DNA from: an uncultured Eubacteriales bacterium
GTDB taxonomy: Bacteria > Bacillota > Clostridia > Christensenellales > CAG-138
DNA length: 5,196 nucleotides
Direction of reading: 5' to 3'
NCBI GenBank assembly: GCA_900549955.1
Contig: URQH01000040.1
Coordinates: forward strand, 1 to 5,196
The notes beneath the pieces are model-generated. The model was not told where the DNA came from and made no database searches. It was given only the letters and a program-made list of their open reading frames with translations. A program made the position numbers and the translations under genes. Shown here piece after piece: positions 1-5,196 of the stretch. How positions within the stretch are numbered: position 1 is the stretch's first letter; each line of letters begins with the position of its first letter.

Positions 1-34
1 CCTCCCCGGCGCCCCGGCGCTCCCCCCGGCGCGC
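1..34. other. GC-rich intergenic flank, no gene seen
   Basis: This short stretch beyond the operon terminator is made almost only of C and G, with CCGGCGC-like runs. I see no start codon with a ribosome binding site, no T-tract and no convincing hairpin with flanking signals. It is best read as intergenic sequence before the next gene, which lies outside the window. Confidence 0.5.
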
Positions 35-71
35 AAAAAACGCGCGGGCAGGCGATCTGCCTGCCCGCGCG
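35..71 (-). terminator. Rho-independent terminator ending the five-gene operon
   Basis: Read on the minus strand, a perfect 13-bp inverted repeat (arms 59-71 and 41-53, CGCGCGGGCAGGC) closes a 5-nt loop and is followed directly by six T (positions 40-35). It starts 28 bp past the stop codon of the XdhC gene. A long GC stem plus a U-tract is the classic intrinsic terminator layout, so transcription very probably ends here. On the plus strand no T-run follows the stem, so it acts in one direction only. Confidence 0.93.
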
Positions 72-99
72 CGGGTCGGTTTGGGTCCTGCCGGGCGCG

Positions 100-1125
100 C
101 TACCGCGCGGCGCGGCGGGCGCGCACCTGGATCATCTCGGCCGCGATGCTCACGGCGATCTCCTCCGGCGTCTCGCCGCCGATGTCCAGCCCGATCGGCG
201 AGTGCACGCGGTCCGCGTCGGCCTCGGTCAGCCCCGCCTCCAGCAGGCGGGCGCGCGTGGCCGCCACCTTGTGCCGGCTGCCGATGCAGCCCACGTATGC
301 CGTCGGCTGCCGCAGCGCCTGCTCCAGCACCTCGTAGTCCGCCTGGTGCCCCGGCGTCATGATGACCACGTAGTCCTCCGGGCAGAGGCTGACGTGCTCG
401 AAGATGTTCCGGTAGTCGCCCAGGATCACCTGCTCCGCCGCCGGAAACGCCTCCGGCACCGCGAACGCCGGCCGGTTTTCAAACACGGTCACGCGGAACC
501 CCACGCTCGCGAGCACCGGCACCAGCGCCCGCCCCACGTGCCCGCCGCCGAACACATACACCCGGCCCGTGCGCACGAGCGGCTCCACATAATAAGCGGG
601 GTCGCCCTTTTGCAGCACGGCGCGGCTCTTGAGCAGCGGCCGGAGCTCTGCGTCCGTCAGGCAGTCGGTGTGCGTGAGGCCGCGCGCCTCGTCGTAGATG
701 CCCATGCTCACGAGCGTGCTGCCCGAGAGCTGGAGCACGAGCCAGGCGTTCGTGTCCCCGTTTTGCAGCAGCGACACGATGTCCCGGATCAGCGCGCGCG
801 CCGCCGCGTCGCCCGGGTCGAAATACTGCAGGTAGACCGTGACGTTGCCGCCGCAGATCATGCCGATGTCGGCCACGTCGTTCGGGCGCAGGATGAAGCC
901 CTGCACGGCGCTCTTGCGCTCCAGGAGCGCCTGTTTGCCGAGCTCGGTCGCGTGCAGCTCTACCGCACCGCCGCCGACGGTGCCCAGCGTGCTGCCATCC
1001 TCCAGCACGAGCATCTTGGCGCCCGCGCCGCGCGGCGTGGAGCCGGAACTGGCCAGGATGCTGCAAAGCACCGCGCCGCGGCCGGCGTTCAGTTCGTTTA
1101 ACAGCGTTGAAAACAGACGGAGCAT
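100..1125 (-). CDS. XdhC/CoxI-family molybdenum hydroxylase maturation protein
   Basis: This 341-residue protein has the full two-domain XdhC layout. The N-terminal XdhC/CoxI domain shows the block at 17-40 (core SSGSTPRGAGAKMLV), GTVGGGAVE at 48-56 and MICGGNV at 89-95 with Cys91. The C-terminal Rossmann domain shows VFGGGHVGRAL at 191-201, TPGHQADYEVLEQAL at 257-271, YVGCIGSRHK at 277-286 and SPIGLDIGGETPEEIAVSI at 309-327. XdhC proteins bind molybdenum cofactor, help its sulfuration and deliver it to xanthine dehydrogenase-type enzymes in the cytoplasm. The start ATG is 5 nt after AGGAGG. The gene begins 18 bp after the binding-protein gene and ends in TAG just before the terminator, so it is the last operon gene. 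No xdh structural genes are in view, so its client enzyme is unknown. It has no TM segment or signal peptide. The family is sure; the client is not. Confidence 0.93.
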   Translation of the reverse strand: MLRLFSTLLNELNAGRGAVLCSILASSGSTPRGAGAKMLVLEDGSTLGTVGGGAVELHATELGKQALLERKSAVQGFILRPNDVADIGMICGGNVTVYLQYFDPGDAAARALIRDIVSLLQNGDTNAWLVLQLSGSTLVSMGIYDEARGLTHTDCLTDAELRPLLKSRAVLQKGDPAYYVEPLVRTGRVYVFGGGHVGRALVPVLASVGFRVTVFENRPAFAVPEAFPAAEQVILGDYRNIFEHVSLCPEDYVVIMTPGHQADYEVLEQALRQPTAYVGCIGSRHKVAATRARLLEAGLTEADADRVHSPIGLDIGGETPEEIAVSIAAEMIQVRARRAAR

Positions 1126-1143
1126 GGGTTCCTCCTCGCTGCG

Positions 1144-2289
1144 TCAGCCGGCCTTCTCGATGGAGTTGGCGACGAACGCGTGATACTGTTCTTCGGTGAT
1201 ACCACAATGATAGAACAGTTCAAAGTAATTTGCAACCTCCGCGTACAGGTCGTACTGCGCCGTCTCCGGGTACAGCAGCTGCGCCATCCACATCATGCCC
1301 AGGTACCGCTGCACGGACGGCGGGAAGCCCATCCAGTTGTACGGCCCGAGCGGCACTTCGTAGTACCGGCCCTCGCGGATGGCGGTGAGGCTCTGCCAGG
1401 TGGGGTCGTCGCCCACGGTGTCATAGATGCTGTCCGGCGCAAAGATAATCACGTCCGGATTCCACGCGAGGATCTGCTCCATGTCCACCTCGTTGCCGGT
1501 GCCCTTCGAGGACGGCGAGTCCACGACGGCCTGGTTGTCCGACAGCAGGTCGATGATCTCGGAGTGGTACGACCCCTGCGCAATGACGTTCAGGCCCTGG
1601 TCGCCCAGGCAGTACAGCAGGCGCACCTTCTCGACGGAGGCGGCAATCTCCTTCGTCCGCGCCAGCACCTCGTCGCAATACGTGGCCAGCACCTCCGCCT
1701 CCTCCTGCATGTTCAGCAGCTCGCCCAGCATGCGGTACGCGTCGCCCATGGTCTCCGTCGTGGCGGTCACGTGCACGAACGGCAGCCCCGTCTGCTCCTG
1801 CAGCGCGTCCAGCTCCTCGACGATCGTGTCCTTCGGCTCGCCCACGTCGATGACCACCTGCGCGCCGCTCCCGAGCAGCGTCTCGAGGTTCAGCTCGCCC
1901 TTGCCGCCGTACAGCTGGCCCAGCTCCGGCAGGTTGTAGTATTTCTCGTCAAAGAACGCCGCCGCCGTCGGATCCCACGCGTTGGCGATGCCCACGAGCT
2001 TGTCCGGCGCCAGCGCAAACAGCACGATCTGCGCCATCGGCCCGGAAATGGCGATGCGCTCGAGGTTCGCCGGCACCTCGACCGTTCGGCCGGTCGAGTC
2101 GGTAAACTGCACCGTATCGTCCGGGTCGGCCGCCTCCGGTTCCGCCGTCGTCTCCGGCGCGTCGGTCGCTTCCGGCGCGTCGGTCACGGCGGGCGCCCCG
2201 GTCGGTTCTGCCGCAGGCGTACCCGCGCAGCCTGCCAGCAGGGAGACCGCCAGCAGGAGAGAGAGGAAGAGGGTCAGCAGTCGTTTCAT
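1144..2289 (-). CDS. Lipoprotein solute-binding protein of a FecCD-type ABC importer (possibly MolA-like)
   Basis: This 381-residue protein captures the substrate outside the membrane and hands it to the permease. A type II signal peptide (MKRLL, hydrophobic 5-19) ends in lipobox LAGC with Cys21 as the lipidated residue. A low-complexity T/A/P/E/D linker follows (about 22-58), then a class III (TroA/BtuF-type) binding fold. It opens with FTDSTGRTVEVPANLERIA at 62-80 and includes NLETLLGSGAQVVID at 134-148 and DMEQILAWNPDVIIF at 269-283, both usual for this fold. The C-terminal block GPYNWMGFPPSVQRYLG at 315-331 resembles, from memory, the MolA-like (molybdate/tungstate) branch rather than typical siderophore binders; this is not proof of substrate. 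AGGAGG lies 10 nt before the ATG, which overlaps the methyltransferase stop by 4 nt (ATGA). Length suits the family, allowing for the linker. The binding-protein role is firm; heme, siderophore, corrinoid or oxyanion remain possible ligands. Confidence 0.93.
   Translation of the reverse strand: MKRLLTLFLSLLLAVSLLAGCAGTPAAEPTGAPAVTDAPEATDAPETTAEPEAADPDDTVQFTDSTGRTVEVPANLERIAISGPMAQIVLFALAPDKLVGIANAWDPTAAAFFDEKYYNLPELGQLYGGKGELNLETLLGSGAQVVIDVGEPKDTIVEELDALQEQTGLPFVHVTATTETMGDAYRMLGELLNMQEEAEVLATYCDEVLARTKEIAASVEKVRLLYCLGDQGLNVIAQGSYHSEIIDLLSDNQAVVDSPSSKGTGNEVDMEQILAWNPDVIIFAPDSIYDTVGDDPTWQSLTAIREGRYYEVPLGPYNWMGFPPSVQRYLGMMWMAQLLYPETAQYDLYAEVANYFELFYHCGITEEQYHAFVANSIEKAG
2153..2185 (-). repeat. 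18-bp-period tandem repeat in the lipoprotein linker
   Basis: A 15-base identical unit occurs at 2153-2167 and 2171-2185 (TCCGGCGCGTCGGTC on the plus strand), spaced by one 18-bp period, i.e. six codons. It encodes the TDAPEA/TDAPET repeat (about residues 36-47) between the lipidated Cys21 and the binding fold. Such repeats in lipoprotein linkers tend to change length by slippage. It is a flexible tether, not a mobile or regulatory element. Confidence 0.8.
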
Positions 2290-3038
2290 AAGGGATTGTC
2301 CTCCTGTTCTGATGATGTCGCTATCTCGGCGGGGATATCCCCCGTGTCGAACGAAAGGATGCCGATCTGTTTCTGTTCCGGCAGATACAGTGGAAAGACG
2401 GGATCGGCCCGCCGCTCCAGCCGCGCCGCAATGTCGGCAAAGGTGATGCGCTCCGGGTGGTCGTCCCGGCTGTACAGCTGGAAAAAGCGCACCGCGTCCG
2501 CCCCCGAGCGCAGCGGCTGCCCAAACTCCAGCGTGAGCGCCTCGGTCTCAACCGGAATGCCCAGCCCCGCCATAAACGCCGCCATCTCCTGCAGCGTGCT
2601 GTGCGCGAGCGGCTTTGTCGCAAGCGTGAAGCGGTGGTTTTGCCAGTTCTTCTTCACGACTACGACGCGCCCGCGGCACGCGCGCGCGGCAAAGCGCAGG
2701 ATCTCCCGCGTGCGGCCGAAAAAGCAGAACACCATCGCGTCGAACGGCCGCTCCGGCACAAAGCGCGCCATGTCCGCCTGCACGACCGACACGTTGGGCA
2801 GCGCGGCGTTGATCTCCCGCGCCACGGCAAGCGCGTTTTCCGAGATGTCCAGCGCCGTCACCGCGCCGCACAGCGGCGAAAGCGCACGGGACAGGTATCC
2901 GAGCCCGCACCCGGCGTCGCACACGTGCGCGCCCGCCGGCAGGCGCGCGGCGATGCGCGCCGCGAGCCGCTCGTGGTAGTCGCCGTACGTCGAAGCGTCC
3001 CGCATGAAGCGCACCATGTCCGGTTCCCAGCGGAACAT
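2286..3038 (-). CDS. Class I SAM-dependent methyltransferase embedded in the transporter operon
   Basis: This 250-residue soluble protein has the class I Rossmann methyltransferase signature. Motif I is VCDAGCGLGYLS at 39-50 (SAM glycine loop), an acidic residue ends strand 2 in TALDIS (Asp64), VQADMARF at 86-93 carries the Asp89 adenine contact, and FDAMVFCFFGRT at 99-110 is the motif IV region. An N-terminal helix segment (MVRFMRDASTYGDYHERLA, 8-26) probably caps the active site. After strand 5 comes a basic/aromatic stretch (VVVVKKNWQNHRF, 125-137), and about 90 C-terminal residues outside the core may set substrate choice. The start is chosen by AGGAGG at 3057-3052; a GTG directly before the ATG (3041-3039) is an equally possible start adding one residue. 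The ATPase stop overlaps the start (TGATG) and this gene's stop overlaps the next start (ATGA), so it is translationally coupled on both sides. The methyl acceptor is unknown; a chelator, cofactor or protein partner of the importer is possible. Confidence 0.9.
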   Translation of the reverse strand: MFRWEPDMVRFMRDASTYGDYHERLAARIAARLPAGAHVCDAGCGLGYLSRALSPLCGAVTALDISENALAVAREINAALPNVSVVQADMARFVPERPFDAMVFCFFGRTREILRFAARACRGRVVVVKKNWQNHRFTLATKPLAHSTLQEMAAFMAGLGIPVETEALTLEFGQPLRSGADAVRFFQLYSRDDHPERITFADIAARLERRADPVFPLYLPEQKQIGILSFDTGDIPAEIATSSEQEDNPL

Positions 3039-3841
3039 CACGGCGCCACCCCCTCCTCCGGCCCGTCCACGGGCAGGACCACGCGGCCCTGCGGCGTGTC
3101 CACCATGCACACGTCCACGCCGTACAGCGTGCGCAGCAGGTCGCCGCTGAGCACCGCCTGCGGCGTGCCGGCTGCCAGCACGCGGCCGTCGTGCAGGGCG
3201 AGGATCGCGTCCGCATAGCTGAGCGCGTGCTGCGGGTTGTGCGTGGACAGCACGACCGTATACCCGTCCTCGCGGGCCAGCGAGCGCACGCAGGAGAGCA
3301 CGCGGTGCTGGTTGCCATAGTCCAGGCTCGCCGTCGGCTCGTCCATCATGAGCACGGGCGATTCCTGCGCCAGCGCGCGCGCGATGAGCACCATCTGCTG
3401 CTCGCCGCCGGACAGCCGCATGTAGCTGCGGCCGGCCAGGTACGAAATGCCCATGCGCCCGAGCGCCGCCTCCGCCGCGCGGCGCTGCTTTTCGCCCGGC
3501 GTGGAGAATGCGCCCATGCTGTGCGTGGTGCCCATGAGCACCATGTCGAACACGGCGTAATTGAACGCCGGATAGTGCGTCTGCGGGATGTACGCCACGC
3601 GCCGCGCGATCTCCCGCGCCGACAGGCCGCGGGCGTCCGCCTCGTCCAGCCGGATGCTGCCGCCATAGCCGGGCAACAGGCCGAGGATGCAGCGGAACAG
3701 CGTGCTCTTGCCCACGCCGTTCGGCCCGAGTACCGACAACAGCTGCCCCGGCTCCGCAGCGAAGGTCACGTCTTTTAGCACCTCGTGCCGGGCGCGCGCG
3801 CCGCCATAGGCAAAGGAGAGCCGCTCGACCGAAAGCCTCAT
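3038..3841 (-). CDS. ABC transporter ATP-binding protein (FecE/FhuC/BtuD/MolC-like)
   Basis: This 267-residue cytoplasmic ATPase powers the importer by driving the FecCD-type permease. All nucleotide-binding motifs are intact: Walker A GPNGVGKST (39-47), Q-loop Gln87 in YIPQTH, signature LSGGEQQ (143-149), Walker B VLMMDEP with catalytic Glu168, D-loop SLD (172-174) and switch His201. Length is normal for the FecE family. The start ATG follows AAAGGAGG by 7 nt and overlaps the permease stop by 4 nt (ATGA). The reading frame stays open far upstream (to about 4636), but that extension is Arg/Gly/Ala-rich and runs antiframe through the permease gene, so it is not coding. The last 25 or so residues after LYGVDVCMVDTPQGR form the usual C-terminal tail. 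Substrate cannot be told from the ATPase. Confidence 0.96.
   Translation of the reverse strand: MRLSVERLSFAYGGARARHEVLKDVTFAAEPGQLLSVLGPNGVGKSTLFRCILGLLPGYGGSIRLDEADARGLSAREIARRVAYIPQTHYPAFNYAVFDMVLMGTTHSMGAFSTPGEKQRRAAEAALGRMGISYLAGRSYMRLSGGEQQMVLIARALAQESPVLMMDEPTASLDYGNQHRVLSCVRSLAREDGYTVVLSTHNPQHALSYADAILALHDGRVLAAGTPQAVLSGDLLRTLYGVDVCMVDTPQGRVVLPVDGPEEGVAP
3050..3059 (-). promoter_or_regulatory. Ribosome binding site that sets the methyltransferase start
   Basis: On the minus strand GGAGGAGGGG lies inside the last codons of the ATPase gene, 11 to 13 nt before the GTG-ATG pair at 3041-3036. This rules out the longer reading from an ATG at 3110, which would add a low-complexity Gly/Ala/Arg N-terminus and overlap the ATPase gene by more than 70 bp. 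Which codon of the GTG-ATG pair is used cannot be decided from sequence. Confidence 0.75.
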
Positions 3842-4959
3842 TGCGCCCCCTCCTTTCGCAAAATCAGGTACAGAAAGAACGGCGCGCCGATGAACGCGGT
3901 CAGGATGCCGATCGGGATCTCCGTGGCCAGCAGGTTGCGCGACACGTTGTCCACGACCAGCAGAAACGCCGCGCCCAGCAGCATCGTCGCCGGCACGAGA
4001 CGCCGGTGGTCGCTGCCGACGAGCTTGCGCGCCAGGTGCGGGATCACGAGCCCCACCCAGCCGATCATGCCGCTGACCGCCACGCTCGCCGCGGTCACGA
4101 GCGTGGAGCAGAGCACGACGACGAGCCGCAGGCGGCTCGCATGCACGCCCATCGTGCGCGCCTCGTCGTCGCCGAGCGTCAGGATGTTCATGCGCCAGCG
4201 CAGCAGCAGCAGCGGCACGAGCCCGATGACCATCGGCACGAGCACAAACCCGATGTCCGCGAGCCGCGCCCCCGACAGGCTGCCCATGAGCCAATAGGTG
4301 ATGGCCGGCAGCTGGTTCGACGGGTCGGCCACAAGCTTGATGAACGACGTGCCGGCGGAGAACAGCGAGCTGACCATGATGCCCGCGAGGATCAGGTTCA
4401 CGACGCGCTTGCCCGGCGCGCGCTGCCCCACCAGGTACACGAGCAGCACCGTCGCAAGGCTCAGCACGAACGCCGTGACCGTGATCATGCGCGACGAAAA
4501 GCCGGACAGGATCGCCAGCGCCGCGCCGAACGCCGCGCCGGAACTCGCGCCCAGGATGTCCGGCGAGGCCATGGGGTTCTGGAACACGCTCTGATACGCC
4601 ACGCCCGCGCTCGACAGGCAGCACCCCACGAGGCACGCCAGCAGGATGCGCGGCAGGCGGATGTTGATCACGACGGCCTCCATCTGCTCCGTCCAGCCCA
4701 CGGCCTCCGGCAGGAACGACACGGGCCGGCCGAGCAGCGCGCCGAGCCCGTCCTGCACCAGCAGGGCGAACCGGTAGCCCAGGATGCGCACCGTGTCAAG
4801 CACCGGCACGCCGTAGCGCCCGAGCAGGAATGACAGGAAAAACAGCGCCACCAGCGCCGCCGCCAGCGCCCAGATCCAGGCCGTCGCGCGTGCGCGCACC
4901 CGCGCGTCCTGCGTGAGCAGGTCCTGCATGTCCTTACGCCGTATCTGCCGTTGTTTCAT
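3838..4959 (-). CDS. FecCD-family ABC importer permease
   Basis: This polytopic inner-membrane protein (373 residues from this start) forms the translocation channel, most likely as a homodimer because only one permease gene is present. The first TM segment is about 28-46. FecCD hallmarks follow: RLPRILLACLVG at 101-112, NPMASPDILGASSGAAFGA at 128-146, YWLMGSLSGA at 222-231, the cytoplasmic coupling region LGDDEARTMGV at 262-272, GWVGLVIPHLARKLVG at 300-315, and EIPIGILTAFIGAPFFLYLI at 347-366. The segment between TM1 and RLPR (about 50-98) is longer than in BtuC. Start choice is uncertain: the ATG at 4959 has only a weak GGA upstream, while the internal ATG at 4929 (363 residues) has AGGA just 1 nt away. 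The open frame reaches 5103, but that would cross the promoter. First gene of the operon. Family certain; substrate open (iron chelate, corrinoid or molybdate/tungstate). Confidence 0.94.
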   Translation of the reverse strand: MKQRQIRRKDMQDLLTQDARVRARATAWIWALAAALVALFFLSFLLGRYGVPVLDTVRILGYRFALLVQDGLGALLGRPVSFLPEAVGWTEQMEAVVINIRLPRILLACLVGCCLSSAGVAYQSVFQNPMASPDILGASSGAAFGAALAILSGFSSRMITVTAFVLSLATVLLVYLVGQRAPGKRVVNLILAGIMVSSLFSAGTSFIKLVADPSNQLPAITYWLMGSLSGARLADIGFVLVPMVIGLVPLLLLRWRMNILTLGDDEARTMGVHASRLRLVVVLCSTLVTAASVAVSGMIGWVGLVIPHLARKLVGSDHRRLVPATMLLGAAFLLVVDNVSRNLLATEIPIGILTAFIGAPFFLYLILRKEGAQ

Positions 4960-5007
4960 GATCAAAAATCGTCCAATCTGTATAAGCGTTCTTCTTTTGA
5001 AAAAATA

Positions 5008-5046
5008 ATGCAAATACAGTATAACAAGCCGCGTCGAAAAATGCAA
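5008..5046 (-). repeat. Direct repeat TTGCATT...TTTTTC around the promoter
   Basis: On the minus strand TTGCATTTTTC begins at 5046 and TTGCATTATTTTTTC begins at 5013. The two copies sit 33 bp apart, about three helical turns, one over the -35 and one at the predicted start of transcription. That placement would suit a repressor or activator binding the same DNA face. The copies are short and AT-rich and differ by an insertion, so chance similarity is quite possible. Confidence 0.3.
5018..5046 (-). promoter_or_regulatory. Sigma-70-type promoter with extended -10 for the operon
   Basis: On the minus strand a -35-like TTGCAT (5046-5041) is followed after exactly 17 bp by TATACT (5023-5018), a 5/6 match to TATAAT. 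TG-N directly precedes the hexamer (TGTTATACT), making an extended -10 that can offset the weak -35 (3/6). The predicted transcript starts near 5011, giving a leader of about 51 nt before the ATG at 4959. It lies in an AT-rich island (only 14 G/C among 50 bases at 4981-5030) in a very GC-rich window. No other good promoter is seen between the genes. Confidence 0.78.
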
Positions 5047-5101
5047 CCCCGCGTAACAGAAATCTGCACGAGACGGACGCGCGGCGCTACCGCGCACGCG
5101 C

Positions 5102-5134
5102 AAAACGCCGCGCCGGGCAATCCGGGCGCGGCGT
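5102..5134 (-). terminator. Probable intrinsic terminator of an upstream gene outside the window
   Basis: Arms 5105-5114 (ACGCCGCGCC) and 5125-5134 (GGCGCGGCGT) form a perfect 10-bp stem, extended inside by two more G-C pairs after one mismatch, with loop CAAT. On the minus strand it is followed by TTTT (5105-5102, the first T shared with the stem). The U-tract is short, so termination may be incomplete. It lies about 55 bp upstream of the operon promoter, so it would insulate the operon from a minus-strand gene to the right. On the plus strand C residues follow, arguing against the other direction. Confidence 0.65.
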
Positions 5135-5196
5135 CCCCCCCGGCGCGTGGGAGCGGGGGCGGCGGTGCGGACGCGGCGGGTACGCGGGAAGCAGGC
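5135..5196. other. GC-rich right flank, no gene assigned
   Basis: About 60 bases of nearly pure G and C lie beyond the upstream terminator. The minus strand has no stop codon in any frame here, so an upstream gene's end cannot be located. On the plus strand a GTG within GCGTGGGAG opens a short frame to the edge but has no Shine-Dalgarno site. I see no supportable feature. Confidence 0.4.

Noticed and set aside
1180..2979. Long plus-strand open frame of 599 codons antisense to the binding-protein and methyltransferase genes, and similar long plus-strand frames at 202-1101, 2457-3218 and 3841-4833
   Set aside because: High GC leaves antisense frames open. The translations are rich in Arg, His, Ala and Val with no recognisable domain, while the minus-strand frames carry complete, motif-bearing proteins.
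3842..4636. Upstream extension of the ATPase reading frame, which would make a 532-residue protein
   Set aside because: The extension is Arg/Gly/Ala-rich noise overlapping the permease gene. The ATG at 3841 has a strong AAAGGAGG site and gives a normal-length FecE-family protein.
4960..5011. Molybdenum cofactor, cobalamin or other riboswitch in the operon leader
   Set aside because: The predicted leader is only about 51 nt, AT-rich and without strong stems, far too short for those riboswitch classes.
5015..5023. Short palindrome ATACAGTAT overlapping the -10 as a Fur- or ModE-type operator
   Set aside because: The arms are only 4 bp, do not extend, and match neither the Fur box nor the ModE site as I know them.
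97..5095. 12-bp identical sequence GCGCTACCGCGC at 97-108 and 5084-5095, and a similar C-run plus GGCGCG at 22-33 and 5135-5147, as possible repeats bounding a mobile unit
   Set aside because: Both are short and GC-rich and so likely by chance here. Their order relative to the hairpins is reversed between the ends, and no transposase or integrase is present.
4960..5103. Longer permease N-terminus starting at 5103
   Set aside because: It would be translated from upstream of and through the predicted -35/-10 region, and its extra residues do not resemble FecCD proteins.
1..5196. CRISPR array, tRNA, rRNA or insertion sequence
   Set aside because: No regularly spaced repeats, no tRNA-like cloverleaf or rRNA sequence, and no transposase-like reading frame were seen; almost all sequence is accounted for by the five genes.

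Overview
The window is very GC-rich and holds one complete minus-strand operon of five genes. Transcription runs from the right end (about 5046) to the left end (about 35). The order is: FecCD-type ABC permease (3838-4959), ABC ATPase (3038-3841), class I SAM-dependent methyltransferase (2286-3038), lipoprotein solute-binding protein (1144-2289) and an XdhC/CoxI-family molybdenum hydroxylase maturation factor (100-1125). The operon is well bounded: a sigma-70-type promoter with an extended -10 lies in an AT-rich island before the first gene, and a 13-bp GC hairpin followed by six T lies after the last. A second hairpin at 5102-5134 probably ends transcription of an upstream gene outside the window.

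The likely host is a high-GC anaerobic member of the Clostridia (Oscillospiraceae-like). This is inferred from strong AGGAGG Shine-Dalgarno sites, a lipoprotein linker rich in T/A/P/E repeats after the lipobox, and an XdhC factor next to metal transport. No marker gene fixes the taxonomy.

The genes are tightly packed. Permease/ATPase and methyltransferase/binding-protein junctions are 4-nt ATGA overlaps. The ATPase/methyltransferase junction is TGATG (or GTGA, if the adjacent GTG is used). Only 18 bp separate the binding protein from xdhC. Permease, ATPase and binding protein form a complete type II (BtuCD/FhuBC/MolBC-like) importer. Such importers take up siderophores, heme, corrinoids or, in the MolBCA branch, molybdate/tungstate. 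The XdhC gene and the binding protein's C-terminal motif (residues 315-331) make molybdate/tungstate uptake linked to a molybdenum hydroxylase the leading hypothesis, but the substrate cannot be read from sequence alone.

The most interesting feature is the methyltransferase translated between the ATPase and the binding protein. A canonical importer has no use for one, so it may modify a metal chelator, a cofactor or another partner of the system. All other long ORFs are GC-driven shadows of these five genes.
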